Translations under genes and position numbers: made by a program
The notes under the pieces: generated by a model
Database searches by the model: none
The model's input: the letters and a program-made list of their open reading frames with translations, nothing else
Told to the model about the DNA's origin: nothing
From: Persicitalea sp964500445
GTDB taxonomy: Bacteria > Bacteroidota > Bacteroidia > Cytophagales > Spirosomataceae
DNA: 64,000 nucleotides
NCBI GenBank assembly: GCA_964500445.1
Contig: CAZCOG010000039.1
Location: forward strand, 1 to 64,000
Direction: 5' to 3'
In this document: piece after piece, positions 26,533 through 34,773 of the stretch
Position numbering within the stretch: the first letter of the stretch is position 1
Layout of the letters: each line of letters begins with the position of its first letter

Positions 26533-26894
26533 GGCTTTTTGGGTTTGTTTTCGATCAAATCAATCATTTCCCGCAGTTCTTTGGCGCTGATTTTATTCTT
26601 TTCGACAAAGAAACTAACCAACTCCTTGTACGAATTTTCGAAGTAATCTTTCACGACGTTGCCCAGGAATTTTTGTTTGTAGTCGACTTCTTCAATGGCC
26701 GGGGCGTACAGCAGCGTATTTCCAATCAATTCGCTTTTTACGTAACCTTTTCTTTCCAGATTCTTGACCGTAGACGCCAGGGTAGTGTAGGGCGGCGGCT
26801 CGTCGAAATGCTCCATGAACGACTTGATATTCCCTGAGCCCGTTTTCCAGACGGCCCGCATGGCTTCTTCTTCCTGTTGAGTTAGTTTTTCCAT
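26529..26894 (-). CDS. BlaI/MecI/CopY family transcriptional repressor
   Basis: 121 residues with an N-terminal winged helix (MEKLTQQEEEAMRAVWKTGSGNIKSFMEHF ... YTTLASTVKNLERKGYVKSELIGNTLLYAP) and a C-terminal dimerisation/cleavage region. It is the first gene of an operon with the BlaR1-like peptidase. Two perfect-geometry inverted repeats lie 3-40 bases upstream of its start codon, which suggests autoregulation and possibly control of the divergent TonB-domain gene. Confidence 0.93.
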   Translation of the reverse strand: MEKLTQQEEEAMRAVWKTGSGNIKSFMEHFDEPPPYTTLASTVKNLERKGYVKSELIGNTLLYAPAIEEVDYKQKFLGNVVKDYFENSYKELVSFFVEKNKISAKELREMIDLIENKPKKP

Positions 26895-26896
26895 TG

Positions 26897-26934
26897 TCTA
26901 CGATTTTTTCGTAAATCTACGAGAAATTCGTAGA
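26897..26934. promoter_or_regulatory. Two abutting BlaI-type operators
   Basis: Two 19-bp sites lie back to back with the same 7-5-7 geometry: TCTACGA(26897) - 5 - TCGTAAA, and TCTACGA(26916) - 5 - TCGTAGA. The second is a perfect palindrome; the first has one mismatch. They sit directly before the blaI-like ATG at 26894 and in the 127-base region shared with the divergent gene. BlaI/MecI repressors are known to bind such dyads as dimers. Confidence 0.8.
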
Positions 26935-27020
26935 AAAGCAAATTTTATCAAAAAAAGTAGTGATTGGTACCATTTGTCTTGTTGTTGATCAGTACTTTTA
27001 CCAAAAACTACACAACTCCG

Positions 27021-28487
27021 ATGAGAACTATTTTACTACTCCTGACCCTGCTCAATTCGCCTGTCTTTGCTCAGACGGTGTACCAAAGTCAGGAAGTCGA
27101 GCAGTCGGCTAACCCAGCGGGCGGTACGACGCTGCTCAATCAATTCATTTCAGCCAACCTCCGGATTCCGATCGAGGCGGCTGCCAAAGGGTTGAATGGC
27201 GGGGTGTATGTGAAGGGTATCGTAGAGCCGGATGGTCGGTTCACGAATATGGAAATTGTCAAATCGATCGATAGTTCGTGCAACCGGGAGACGCTGCGTG
27301 TACTGGGTCTGTATCGTGCCTGGCAACCTGCCCTCAAAGGTGGAAAAGCCGTGCGGCAGGAGGTCACCTATCCGGTATTTTTTCGTTCGCCGCCAATTCC
27401 CAACTACGACCTGGAAGAAAAGGTGTTGTATGAGTACTTTGACAAAGATCAGGTGCTGACGACGGACGAGGGCAAGTATGAGTACCGCCGTGTGATTCCG
27501 GTGGATGACTACGGAATGATACGTGGCGATGTCCGTTTTCAGCAAAGTCGTCGTAAGGGCTGGCAGGACGTCATAACATTTCCGTACATTGAATCGGAGG
27601 TTTGGGTAAAAGTGCACGGTTCCAGCGGGGCAGACTCTATCCGGGCCGCACGAGCCACTACCCGCACCGACAATTCGGGTGGACCGTGGGAAGAGGTAGT
27701 TAGGCAAAAAGATGGCAAGTTGCTGTCAGTAACTGCCTACCCAGGAATGGGGAAGGCTCCTTACCTGCATAAAGAATACTACCTCAACGGAATGCTGCGG
27801 AAATACGAAACCCAGCTGGACAGTACGGTCAACACCACAACATGGTATGAATCAGGACTGATGAACAGTGTAATAGAAACCCATCCCGCTACCGGAACGA
27901 TCATCCAGGAAGTGTGGGGCCGCGACGGAACTCCCCTTGTCGCCGAAAGCGATGGTTGGGCCAAGCTGTCAGGTAGTTCGTTGAACGGATTGGTCGTTTT
28001 TGAGCAGGGGAAAGTTACCGGCAATCGCAAGCAGGGCCGTTGGATTGGCCAACTGGCCGACAGCACACTTGTATTTGAAGAATTTTACGAGAACGGAAAA
28101 TTCCTACGCGGGAAAAACGTGTTGAACGGGAAAGAGACAGCTTACGAAAGCGAGTACCCGATAGCCCCACGTTACCAGGAAGTTTTGCAGGAAATGTACC
28201 AGTTTTTGGGTAAAAACATTCGCTACCCTGTGGAGGCCAGTCGAAACAATACCACGGGAAAAGTAGCCATTTCTTATATGGTCAATGAGGATGGTACTTT
28301 CAGCGACTACCGCATCGAGCAGAGCGCCGGAAAGTCTCTGAACGATGAAGCCCTGCGGGTCATCAAACTCATGAGCGGCCGATGGCTGCCCGGCACACAC
28401 AAGGGCATGGTTATCAAACAGCGGTTTACTATGCCCATCGGATTCAATACAGAATCTACGGTGTCGGTGCGGACGTTTTCAAGATAG
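27021..28487 (+). CDS. Secreted protein with two TonB C-terminal domains and a YwqK/MORN-like middle
   Basis: About 488 residues from the ATG at 27021, which gives a signal peptide (MRTILLLLTLLNSPVFAQ); a TTG at 26964 is possible. Residues about 40-125 form one TonB_C domain (LRIPIEAAAKGLNGGVYVKG ... AWQPALKGGKAVRQEVTYPV). Residues about 395-480 form a second (NIRYPVEASRNNTTGKVAIS ... GRWLPGTHKGMVIKQRFTMPI). The middle has repeated strand pairs like MORN/YwqK modules (KEYYLNGMLRKYE, TWYESGLMNSV). It lacks the membrane anchor and Pro-rich linker of true TonB. Divergent from the blaI-blaR1 operon across shared operators. Confidence 0.82.
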   Translation: MRTILLLLTLLNSPVFAQTVYQSQEVEQSANPAGGTTLLNQFISANLRIPIEAAAKGLNGGVYVKGIVEPDGRFTNMEIVKSIDSSCNRETLRVLGLYRAWQPALKGGKAVRQEVTYPVFFRSPPIPNYDLEEKVLYEYFDKDQVLTTDEGKYEYRRVIPVDDYGMIRGDVRFQQSRRKGWQDVITFPYIESEVWVKVHGSSGADSIRAARATTRTDNSGGPWEEVVRQKDGKLLSVTAYPGMGKAPYLHKEYYLNGMLRKYETQLDSTVNTTTWYESGLMNSVIETHPATGTIIQEVWGRDGTPLVAESDGWAKLSGSSLNGLVVFEQGKVTGNRKQGRWIGQLADSTLVFEEFYENGKFLRGKNVLNGKETAYESEYPIAPRYQEVLQEMYQFLGKNIRYPVEASRNNTTGKVAISYMVNEDGTFSDYRIEQSAGKSLNDEALRVIKLMSGRWLPGTHKGMVIKQRFTMPIGFNTESTVSVRTFSR

Positions 28488-28508
28488 CACACTGCCTTTT
28501 CGTGACGT

Positions 28509-30677
28509 TCAGTTGATAAACATCTCATCCACCAGCAAGAGCGCCTTCCTGCCCTTTTGCGTATTTTGTTCCGGAATTTTTTCCACTGGTCTGGCTAGTA
28601 TTTTTAAATAGCTAACCGACTGCGGTTTAAAATTGCCCGCGATGGATTGTAAACTCTCGAACTCGCCTTTCCCGGGTTGCCGGGGTTTCACTTTGGCCAG
28701 TAGTTTGGCTTCTTTTTCACTTAGTCCGCCCCATATCTCCACCCACGCGGGCGGGAAGATCCCCGTATCCTCTTCGATCATATAGTGCAGACCTACCGAC
28801 GAAATAGTGACTGGTTTTTCGAAGGTGGCAACCAACCCAAGGTCATTGTCGCGCACTCCCGCCCAGAAGTTGGCCCAGGCCGGGTTATTCGCGCCGATGG
28901 TACCGAGTTTTTTGTTGAAAAAAGTTTCCGCGCCCTCGGCCAGGTGCACACGATTGAGCGGATACAGCAACCGAAGACTATCGGGTTGAAAGGTACTTCT
29001 GAAAAAATCGTAGGTGGCCGTTTCGCTGCCCAGCCAACCCGTTTTGAATGCTTTGGCCTTGATTGTGGCGGGTTCTTTTAGGATCACCTTTCCATCAAAT
29101 ACGGGCGAAGTTACGCTATCCGGCTCGCTACCATCGGTAGTGTAGCGAATGGTAGTACCCCGAACGGGGTGTTTCAGCCGTAGCGCAATGGATTTAGCAA
29201 AAACCGTAGTCGCATTTCCTTCCTGCGGCGGATTGAGTTTCAGCGGAGATTTGCCATCATCCACAAAACCGCCTATTATCTCAATATTTGGCTGATTTTT
29301 CTTCAACTGAGAAATTTGCTCACCCGTCAGCCCGGCATCCCAAACCGAAACCTTTTTCAGCGTTGTGAAAGTACCCAACTGTTTTTTTAAATCTGTAAAA
29401 ACCAACCTAGTACCTGATAAAGTCAGCATTTTCAAGTGCGGCAAAGCAGCCAGTGCGTGTAGTCCCTGAGCGCTGACGTCGGTAAAGTTTAAGTTCAACT
29501 TTCGGAGGTTTTCAAAAGTCGCCACGATGCTCAAATCCTCGTCTTTTACCGGCATCTTGCTGAGATTGAGATCCACAATCTGCATTCGCACGGGCCGTAA
29601 TTCCTCCAATTGCCGTGCGGTGTATTCGTTTTTATTATAGATATTGACTTCCAAAGCGGGCGATTGTCGCGCAAGGAAAGAGACTGTACGGTAATCCGTG
29701 TTCAGCTTTTGCACAACTTCTTCGGTAGGAAATTCAAAGTTGAATACCTCTTCGGCCACTGTAAGCTGCAATCGGGCAGCGGCCAACAAACGCAGCGAAT
29801 CGCCAACGGGCAGGTTAGCTACTTTCTGTTTAAATCCCTTATGGCGTTGTACCCAAAGTACCAAAAGGCTCATTTCTTCGGGACTGAGCTGCGCTTTGCC
29901 CGAAGGAGGCATATGCTTTTTCTGGTCCAGGGGCAGATGTATTCTTTGTAGCAGTAAGCTGGTTTCGGAGTGGCCGGCGACGAACAACTCACCGTTCTTT
30001 CCACCTTTCATCACCGATTCCGCATCCGTTAGCAGCAGACCGCCTTTCTGTTTGTCGGCGTTATGGCACCCTACGCATTTCTGGTTGAAGATAGGCTGGA
30101 TGACATCGGCAAATACCAGAGCCTCTTCAAATGAAACGGGAGCAATGGTTTCGTCTGCCCGAAAAGGAGCGAGGACATAATCTTCGCCGTGTGTTAGCGA
30201 CGCGCCAAAATGCCCGCCCAGCACCAGCGCCAGCAGAAGTATTCCGCCGGCTACCCGGGCGACGGGCGCGCGGTACCAGCGAGCATTCCGTACAAAGTAA
30301 AGTAGGGTAGACAGGAAGAAAATTCCCGCGCCTGTCCATTTATGCCAGAATAATGTATCACCCGTGTAGCCTTCTTCCTGCGCCAGAAATAAGCCCATTA
30401 CCACCGTTATCGCCGCCAGTAAAGTACCCGCTAACAGAAAATTTCGCGAGAAATTCTGGTAAAAGTCATTGGCGGCATTGGCCGGAGAGAAACGAAAGAA
30501 TTCCAAAAGTACCGCCACGATGAGCAGGACTAGTGGGAAGTGCAAGAGCATTGGATGCAGGCGCCCAAAACTCTGCAACCAAACGGGAAGTACCAGCTTG
30601 TTCTCAAAAATCAAAAGAAAAGCAATGGTGACGGTCAACCCCAGGAGAAGGTTTTCTGCAAAATTCCGAATTTTCAT
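28509..30677 (-). CDS. Membrane mosaic protein: DUF2231, c-type cytochrome, LRR and FN3-like domains
   Basis: 722 residues. Four to five membrane helices at the N-terminus (FGRLHPMLLHFPLVLLIVAVLLEF is DUF2231-like) are followed by a Planctomycete-type cytochrome with haem motif CVGCH (about residue 200) and MPPSGKAQLSPEE. Then come leucine-rich repeats (LRKLNLNFTDVSAQGLHAL), a chitobiase/FN3-type segment (IRYTTDGSEPDSV) and a beta-rich C-terminus (WVEIWGG). It is the last gene of a three-gene operon with DUF1501 and DUF1553 proteins. Probably a haem-bearing inner-membrane protein with periplasmic domains; the reaction is unknown. Confidence 0.85.
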   Translation of the reverse strand: MKIRNFAENLLLGLTVTIAFLLIFENKLVLPVWLQSFGRLHPMLLHFPLVLLIVAVLLEFFRFSPANAANDFYQNFSRNFLLAGTLLAAITVVMGLFLAQEEGYTGDTLFWHKWTGAGIFFLSTLLYFVRNARWYRAPVARVAGGILLLALVLGGHFGASLTHGEDYVLAPFRADETIAPVSFEEALVFADVIQPIFNQKCVGCHNADKQKGGLLLTDAESVMKGGKNGELFVAGHSETSLLLQRIHLPLDQKKHMPPSGKAQLSPEEMSLLVLWVQRHKGFKQKVANLPVGDSLRLLAAARLQLTVAEEVFNFEFPTEEVVQKLNTDYRTVSFLARQSPALEVNIYNKNEYTARQLEELRPVRMQIVDLNLSKMPVKDEDLSIVATFENLRKLNLNFTDVSAQGLHALAALPHLKMLTLSGTRLVFTDLKKQLGTFTTLKKVSVWDAGLTGEQISQLKKNQPNIEIIGGFVDDGKSPLKLNPPQEGNATTVFAKSIALRLKHPVRGTTIRYTTDGSEPDSVTSPVFDGKVILKEPATIKAKAFKTGWLGSETATYDFFRSTFQPDSLRLLYPLNRVHLAEGAETFFNKKLGTIGANNPAWANFWAGVRDNDLGLVATFEKPVTISSVGLHYMIEEDTGIFPPAWVEIWGGLSEKEAKLLAKVKPRQPGKGEFESLQSIAGNFKPQSVSYLKILARPVEKIPEQNTQKGRKALLLVDEMFIN

Positions 30678-30719
30678 AAGTGCTTCGTATCACTCCAAGG
30701 GCTCAAAACTCATGAAATT

Positions 30720-32174
30720 TTAACTCAAAATGTCTCTCACGACTTTTCCGGAAACATCGGTCAGCCGGTAGCGGCGTCCCAGATGCTTAAAAATTAATTT
30801 CTCGTGATTCAGCCCCAGCTGGTGAAGTACCGTAGCTTGAAAATCGTGCACGTGAACCGGATTGTGCGAAATGTTGTAGCCCAGTTCGTCCGTCTCGCCG
30901 TACACCATCCCGGGCTTGAACCCGCCGCCCGCCATCCAGATGGTGAAACAGCGTGGGTGGTGGTCGCGCCCGTAGTTGTCAGCGGTCAGTTTGCCCTGCG
31001 TATAGCTCGTGCGTCCAAATTCTCCTCCCCAAATGACCAGCGTTTCGTCCAGCATGCCCCGTTGTTTCAGATCGGTCACGAGGGCTGCGGAGGCCTGATC
31101 GACATCTTTGGCCTGTTGGGTGATTTCGTAAGGCAGATCCCCGTGCTGATCCCAGCCCTGATGGTAGAGTTGCACAAAGCGGATGCCGTTCTCCGACAGT
31201 TTACGCGCCAGCAGGCAGTTGGCGGCGTAAGTACCCGGTACCAGGCATTCGGGGCCGTAAAGCTTCACGATATCGTCCGATTCTTTGGACAAGTCCATCA
31301 CTTCCGGTACGGCGGTTTGCATCCGATATGCCATTTCGTACTGCTTGACTTTCGCCGCGATTTCGGGGTCACCAAATTCCTGGTAGGACAATTCGTTCAG
31401 TTCCGAAAGGTTATCCAGCATTTCGCGGCGGTCGCTACGGTTCATCCCCTCCGGGTCGCTGAGGTACAATACCGGATCCTCACCCTTACTGAACTGGACG
31501 CCCTGATGTACCGAATCCAGAAAGCCACTCGACCACAACTTGGAATAAACCCCCTGGCCATTGCCCACCCCCCGCGATAGCAAGACGGTGAAGGCAGGTA
31601 GGTTCTTGTTCTCATTGCCCAATCCATAGCTCAGCCACGAACCCATACTGGGCCGATTGCCCTGCTGCGAGCCCGTTTGCAGAAAGGTAAGAGCCGGATC
31701 GTGGTTGATGGCTTCGGTGTACATCGACTTTACGAAACAGAGGTCATCCACAATTTTGGCCGTGTGGGGCATCAAACTACTTACCCACGCCCGCGACTGC
31801 CCGTATTGCTGGAAATCTACGAACGATCCTACGAGCGGAAAGGACGCCTGATTGGCCGTCATGCCGGTCAGGCGCTGATCGCCACGCACGGAGGGCGGGA
31901 TTTCCTCGCCCTGCATATCCCGGAGTTTGGGCTTATAATCAAACAATTCCTGCTGCGAAGGGGCTCCGTTTTGGAACAAATAAATAACCCGCTTGGCCTT
32001 AGGCGCAAAGTGCGGTATCCCTGGCGCAAGTCCATCGGGACCTTCTCCAACTCCCTTAAACAAGTCAGGCATCAGCAGCGATCCCAACGCCACGCCCCCG
32101 ATTCCGAGACTCATCGAAGAGAGGAAACGTCGTCGATTGAAGGAAAAGCCGTGTTCGATTTGGGCGTTGTGCAT
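30720..32174 (-). CDS. DUF1501 domain protein (Tat-exported, sulfatase-fold-like)
   Basis: 484 residues. A Tat signal (RRRFLSSMSLGIGGVALGSLL, from residue 14) precedes a DUF1501 domain: RVIYLFQNGAPSQQELFD, VIWGGEFGRTSYTQG, GRDHHPRCFTIWMAGGGFKPGMVYGETDELG and HVHDFQATVLHQLGLNHEKL. DUF1501 shares the alkaline phosphatase/sulfatase fold but lacks the formylglycine Cys. The family is nearly always encoded next to DUF1549/DUF1553 genes, as here. The ATG at 32174 is preceded directly by a heptamer array. Substrate unknown. Confidence 0.92.
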   Translation of the reverse strand: MHNAQIEHGFSFNRRRFLSSMSLGIGGVALGSLLMPDLFKGVGEGPDGLAPGIPHFAPKAKRVIYLFQNGAPSQQELFDYKPKLRDMQGEEIPPSVRGDQRLTGMTANQASFPLVGSFVDFQQYGQSRAWVSSLMPHTAKIVDDLCFVKSMYTEAINHDPALTFLQTGSQQGNRPSMGSWLSYGLGNENKNLPAFTVLLSRGVGNGQGVYSKLWSSGFLDSVHQGVQFSKGEDPVLYLSDPEGMNRSDRREMLDNLSELNELSYQEFGDPEIAAKVKQYEMAYRMQTAVPEVMDLSKESDDIVKLYGPECLVPGTYAANCLLARKLSENGIRFVQLYHQGWDQHGDLPYEITQQAKDVDQASAALVTDLKQRGMLDETLVIWGGEFGRTSYTQGKLTADNYGRDHHPRCFTIWMAGGGFKPGMVYGETDELGYNISHNPVHVHDFQATVLHQLGLNHEKLIFKHLGRRYRLTDVSGKVVRDILS

Positions 32175-32186
32175 GATTTTAATTTT

Positions 32187-32268
32187 GAATTAGTGAATGT
32201 CGGAATTAGTGAATAATGATATCGCGCGGGCGCCCCCGTCCGACATTCACTAATTCCGACATTCCAAA
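32187..32268. repeat. Inverted heptad arrays with a GC-rich core, TCCGACA type
   Basis: A perfect 20-bp inverted repeat (32195-32214 and 32245-32264) made of 7-base words such as TCCGACA and CACTAAT, separated by 30 bases that contain a GC-rich core CGGGCGCCCCCGTCCGAC (32227-32244). It fills the gap between the DUF1553 and DUF1501 genes and could fold into a long hairpin in the mRNA. The core shares GGGCGCC and CCGTCCGA with the core at 47465. Confidence 0.85.
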
Positions 32269-32276
32269 TTGATTAG

Positions 32277-34592
32277 CTAAGTCTTAGTTATCGCCTCTTC
32301 CAAATTATAGATCGTAGAAATCACGCGCATGAGGGCGGCCTGGTTTACTTTGTCGAGATTGCGGGTCATGGGGTATTCTCCCACCGTCAGCATTTTGTGA
32401 GCGACTACGGGTGTTAAAGTATTCTTCTGCTTCTCGTAGTAATTGGCCAGGATCGTCAGCTCTTTATCACTGGGTTTCCGGCAGATGATCAGGCGAAAAG
32501 CTTTGGTCAGTTTATCATTTATACTGGATTTTTCCTGCAACAGTTTGGCGGCAAGTACCCGTGAGGCTTCCAGCACGGCAGGATCATTCATCATGACGAG
32601 CGCTTGTAGGGGTGTGTTAGTTTTCAGGCGTTTAACTTCACACAGGTCGCGGTTGCTGGCGTCGAAGATGCCCATCGTGGGTGGGGGCACTGTGCGTTTA
32701 ATGAGCGTGTACATGCCCCGCCGGTAGAGTTTGCTGCCGTGATCCTGCTTGTAAACTGATAACAGCCCGCGCCCCGACGTGGCACCCTCCCAAAGGCCGT
32801 CGGGTTGGTACGGTTTCACACTGGGGCCGCCGATACTTCGGTTGAGCAGACCGCTGCTGGCCAGCACCAAATCCTTGACGTATTCGGCATGGATACGGTA
32901 GCGCGGGCCACGCGCCAGATAAATATTTTCGGGATCGACCGCCAATTTCTTTTTGCTTACTGTAGCAGCCTGCCGGTAGGTAGCAGAAGTGACCATCTGC
33001 TTCACGAGCCGCTTTATGTCCCAGCCGTGTTCCATAAAATCGACAGCCAGCCAGTCGAGCAGGGCAGGGTGCGTGGGGAGGTCGCCCTGCATGCCAAAAT
33101 CGCCGGAGGTTTTGACTATACCTTTCCCGAAAAACTCCTGCCACAAAATATTCACGTAAACGCGGGCGGTCAGCGGATTTTTTTTATCAAACAGCCATTG
33201 GGCCAGCCCCATTCGATTTTTCGGGTAGTTTTTGTTGAAAGGCAGGATCGCAGCGGGCGTACTTAGTTCCACTTCATCGCCGAGCGCATCATAAACCCCA
33301 CGTTTGAGAATATGTGTTTTTCGGGTTGAATCCAGATCGCCCATGACTGAAACAATAAGGCGGTTGGTGTCGGGCTTGTTTATGAAACTAAGGATGCTTT
33401 GCGTGTCTTCATCGCTGATTTCCATAAGTGGCTTTTTGGCGTACGTTTCCGGTCCGCCAATGACCGACTCCCGGCCTACCTCTTTTACGTTATTAAAAAA
33501 AGCGAACATCTGATAGTACTCCTTTTGGGAAAAAGGATCGTACTTATGATCATGACAATGAGCACATTCCAATGTCACACCGAGCAAGCCCTTACCGAAC
33601 AAATCGTTGCGATCAGTCACGTAGAGCAAACGGTACTCCTCGTCGATGATGCCGCCCTCTTCGGTAATCTTGTGGTTACGGTTGAAACCTGTAGCCAGCA
33701 GTTGTTCCTTGTTGCTGTCGGGAAGCAGATCGCCCGCGAGCTGCCAGGTCACAAATTTCTTATAGGACATGTTCTCGTTGAAGGCGTGTATCACCCAATC
33801 GCGCCAGGGCCATTGAGTACGGTAGCCGTCGTCCTGGTAGCCGTGAGAGTCGGCATAGCGGGCCAAATCCAGCCAATGAAGCGACATTTTTTCCCCGTAA
33901 GCGGGTAGTTTCAGGAGGCGATCCACCATACGCTCGTAGGCATCGGGACGCTCGTCCGCCAGGAAATCATTCTGCATTTGCAGCGTAGGTGGCAAGCCAA
34001 CGATGTCCAGACTCAGCCTTTTGAGCAGTCGCTCTTTATCCGCCTCTTCGTTGGGTGCCAGTCCACGTTGCTCTTGCTTTTGTAAAATAAAGTAGTCGAT
34101 TTCGTTGCGGGGCCAGTCTGTTGCCTCCACGTTGGGAAGAGCTGGCTTCGTAGGCGGCTCGAAGGCCCAGTGCTTTTCGTATTTTGCGCCCTGAGCAATC
34201 CATCTCCCGATCAGGTCAATTTCGTATTGAGATAATTTCAAATTGGAGTCTGCGGGAGGCATCCGCTCGGTGGAATCTTCGGTAGTGATGCGAAGAAAAA
34301 CCTGCGAAAGCTCCGGCTTTCCAGCAACCAGGGCGTGGGCGGTCGGGTTATCCTGCAAGGCTGCGAAGGCATTCTCAGCCACATCCAGCCGCAACCCTGC
34401 TTCGCGCTTGTTGGCATCGGGTCCGTGACAAGCCAGGCATTTATCCGAGAGAATCGGCCGTATATCAAAATTATAGCTAACCTCTTCCGGCAATTGAGCA
34501 TCCGATGACAAACCGGATGGACGATCCCCGCATCCCTGAAAAACAGCAGCCAGGAATAATAGACACGCCAGGAAAAGGAAACTTGTGCGCAT
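32277..34592 (-). CDS. DUF1549/DUF1553 protein with Planctomycete-type cytochrome c (lipoprotein)
   Basis: 771 residues. Lipoprotein signal (VFQGC, lipidated C21), then a PSCyt1 haem domain with CLACH (residues 52-56) and RMPPADSNLKLS, a DUF1549 domain (RNEIDYFILQ ... WLDLARYADSHGY ... CAHCHDHKYDPFSQKEYY, a second CxxCH), and DUF1553 (NRMGLAQWLFDKKNPLTARVYVNILWQEFFG ... LVKQMVTSATYRQ). All domains of the family are present in the normal order. First gene of the operon. The role is unknown; in Planctomycetes such genes accompany sulfatases and glycan use. Confidence 0.93.
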   Translation of the reverse strand: MRTSFLFLACLLFLAAVFQGCGDRPSGLSSDAQLPEEVSYNFDIRPILSDKCLACHGPDANKREAGLRLDVAENAFAALQDNPTAHALVAGKPELSQVFLRITTEDSTERMPPADSNLKLSQYEIDLIGRWIAQGAKYEKHWAFEPPTKPALPNVEATDWPRNEIDYFILQKQEQRGLAPNEEADKERLLKRLSLDIVGLPPTLQMQNDFLADERPDAYERMVDRLLKLPAYGEKMSLHWLDLARYADSHGYQDDGYRTQWPWRDWVIHAFNENMSYKKFVTWQLAGDLLPDSNKEQLLATGFNRNHKITEEGGIIDEEYRLLYVTDRNDLFGKGLLGVTLECAHCHDHKYDPFSQKEYYQMFAFFNNVKEVGRESVIGGPETYAKKPLMEISDEDTQSILSFINKPDTNRLIVSVMGDLDSTRKTHILKRGVYDALGDEVELSTPAAILPFNKNYPKNRMGLAQWLFDKKNPLTARVYVNILWQEFFGKGIVKTSGDFGMQGDLPTHPALLDWLAVDFMEHGWDIKRLVKQMVTSATYRQAATVSKKKLAVDPENIYLARGPRYRIHAEYVKDLVLASSGLLNRSIGGPSVKPYQPDGLWEGATSGRGLLSVYKQDHGSKLYRRGMYTLIKRTVPPPTMGIFDASNRDLCEVKRLKTNTPLQALVMMNDPAVLEASRVLAAKLLQEKSSINDKLTKAFRLIICRKPSDKELTILANYYEKQKNTLTPVVAHKMLTVGEYPMTRNLDKVNQAALMRVISTIYNLEEAITKT

Positions 34593-34741
34593 TGGAAAAT
34601 TTTCGGGAATCTGATTACCTGCCCCAGAAATGAAGCGTATTTTTTTACAAAAAATGTAAGGGTACTATACAACCCTGATCGTCAGTTATGAAAAGGAAGA
34701 ATTTTTTTGTAAAGTTTTTTCTCATAGGTAATTGATTGTAA

Positions 34742-34773
34742 AAAGAAAGCTCCACTTGGGGCTTTCTTTTTTT
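34742..34773 (-). terminator. Terminator after the 213-residue gene
   Basis: Stem AAAAGAAAGC-CC with GG-GCTTTCTTTT, loop of a few bases, and T/A tracts on both sides. It adjoins the stop codon of the minus-strand gene that ends at 34772. Confidence 0.8.

Noticed and set aside
26916..26934. TCTACGA palindrome as a transposon end or attachment site
   Set aside because: It is directly next to a BlaI-type gene and paired with a second site of the same geometry, which an operator explains.
30804..31580. Plus-strand reading frame of about 258 codons opposite the DUF1501 gene
   Set aside because: Shadow frame; the minus strand carries all DUF1501 motifs.
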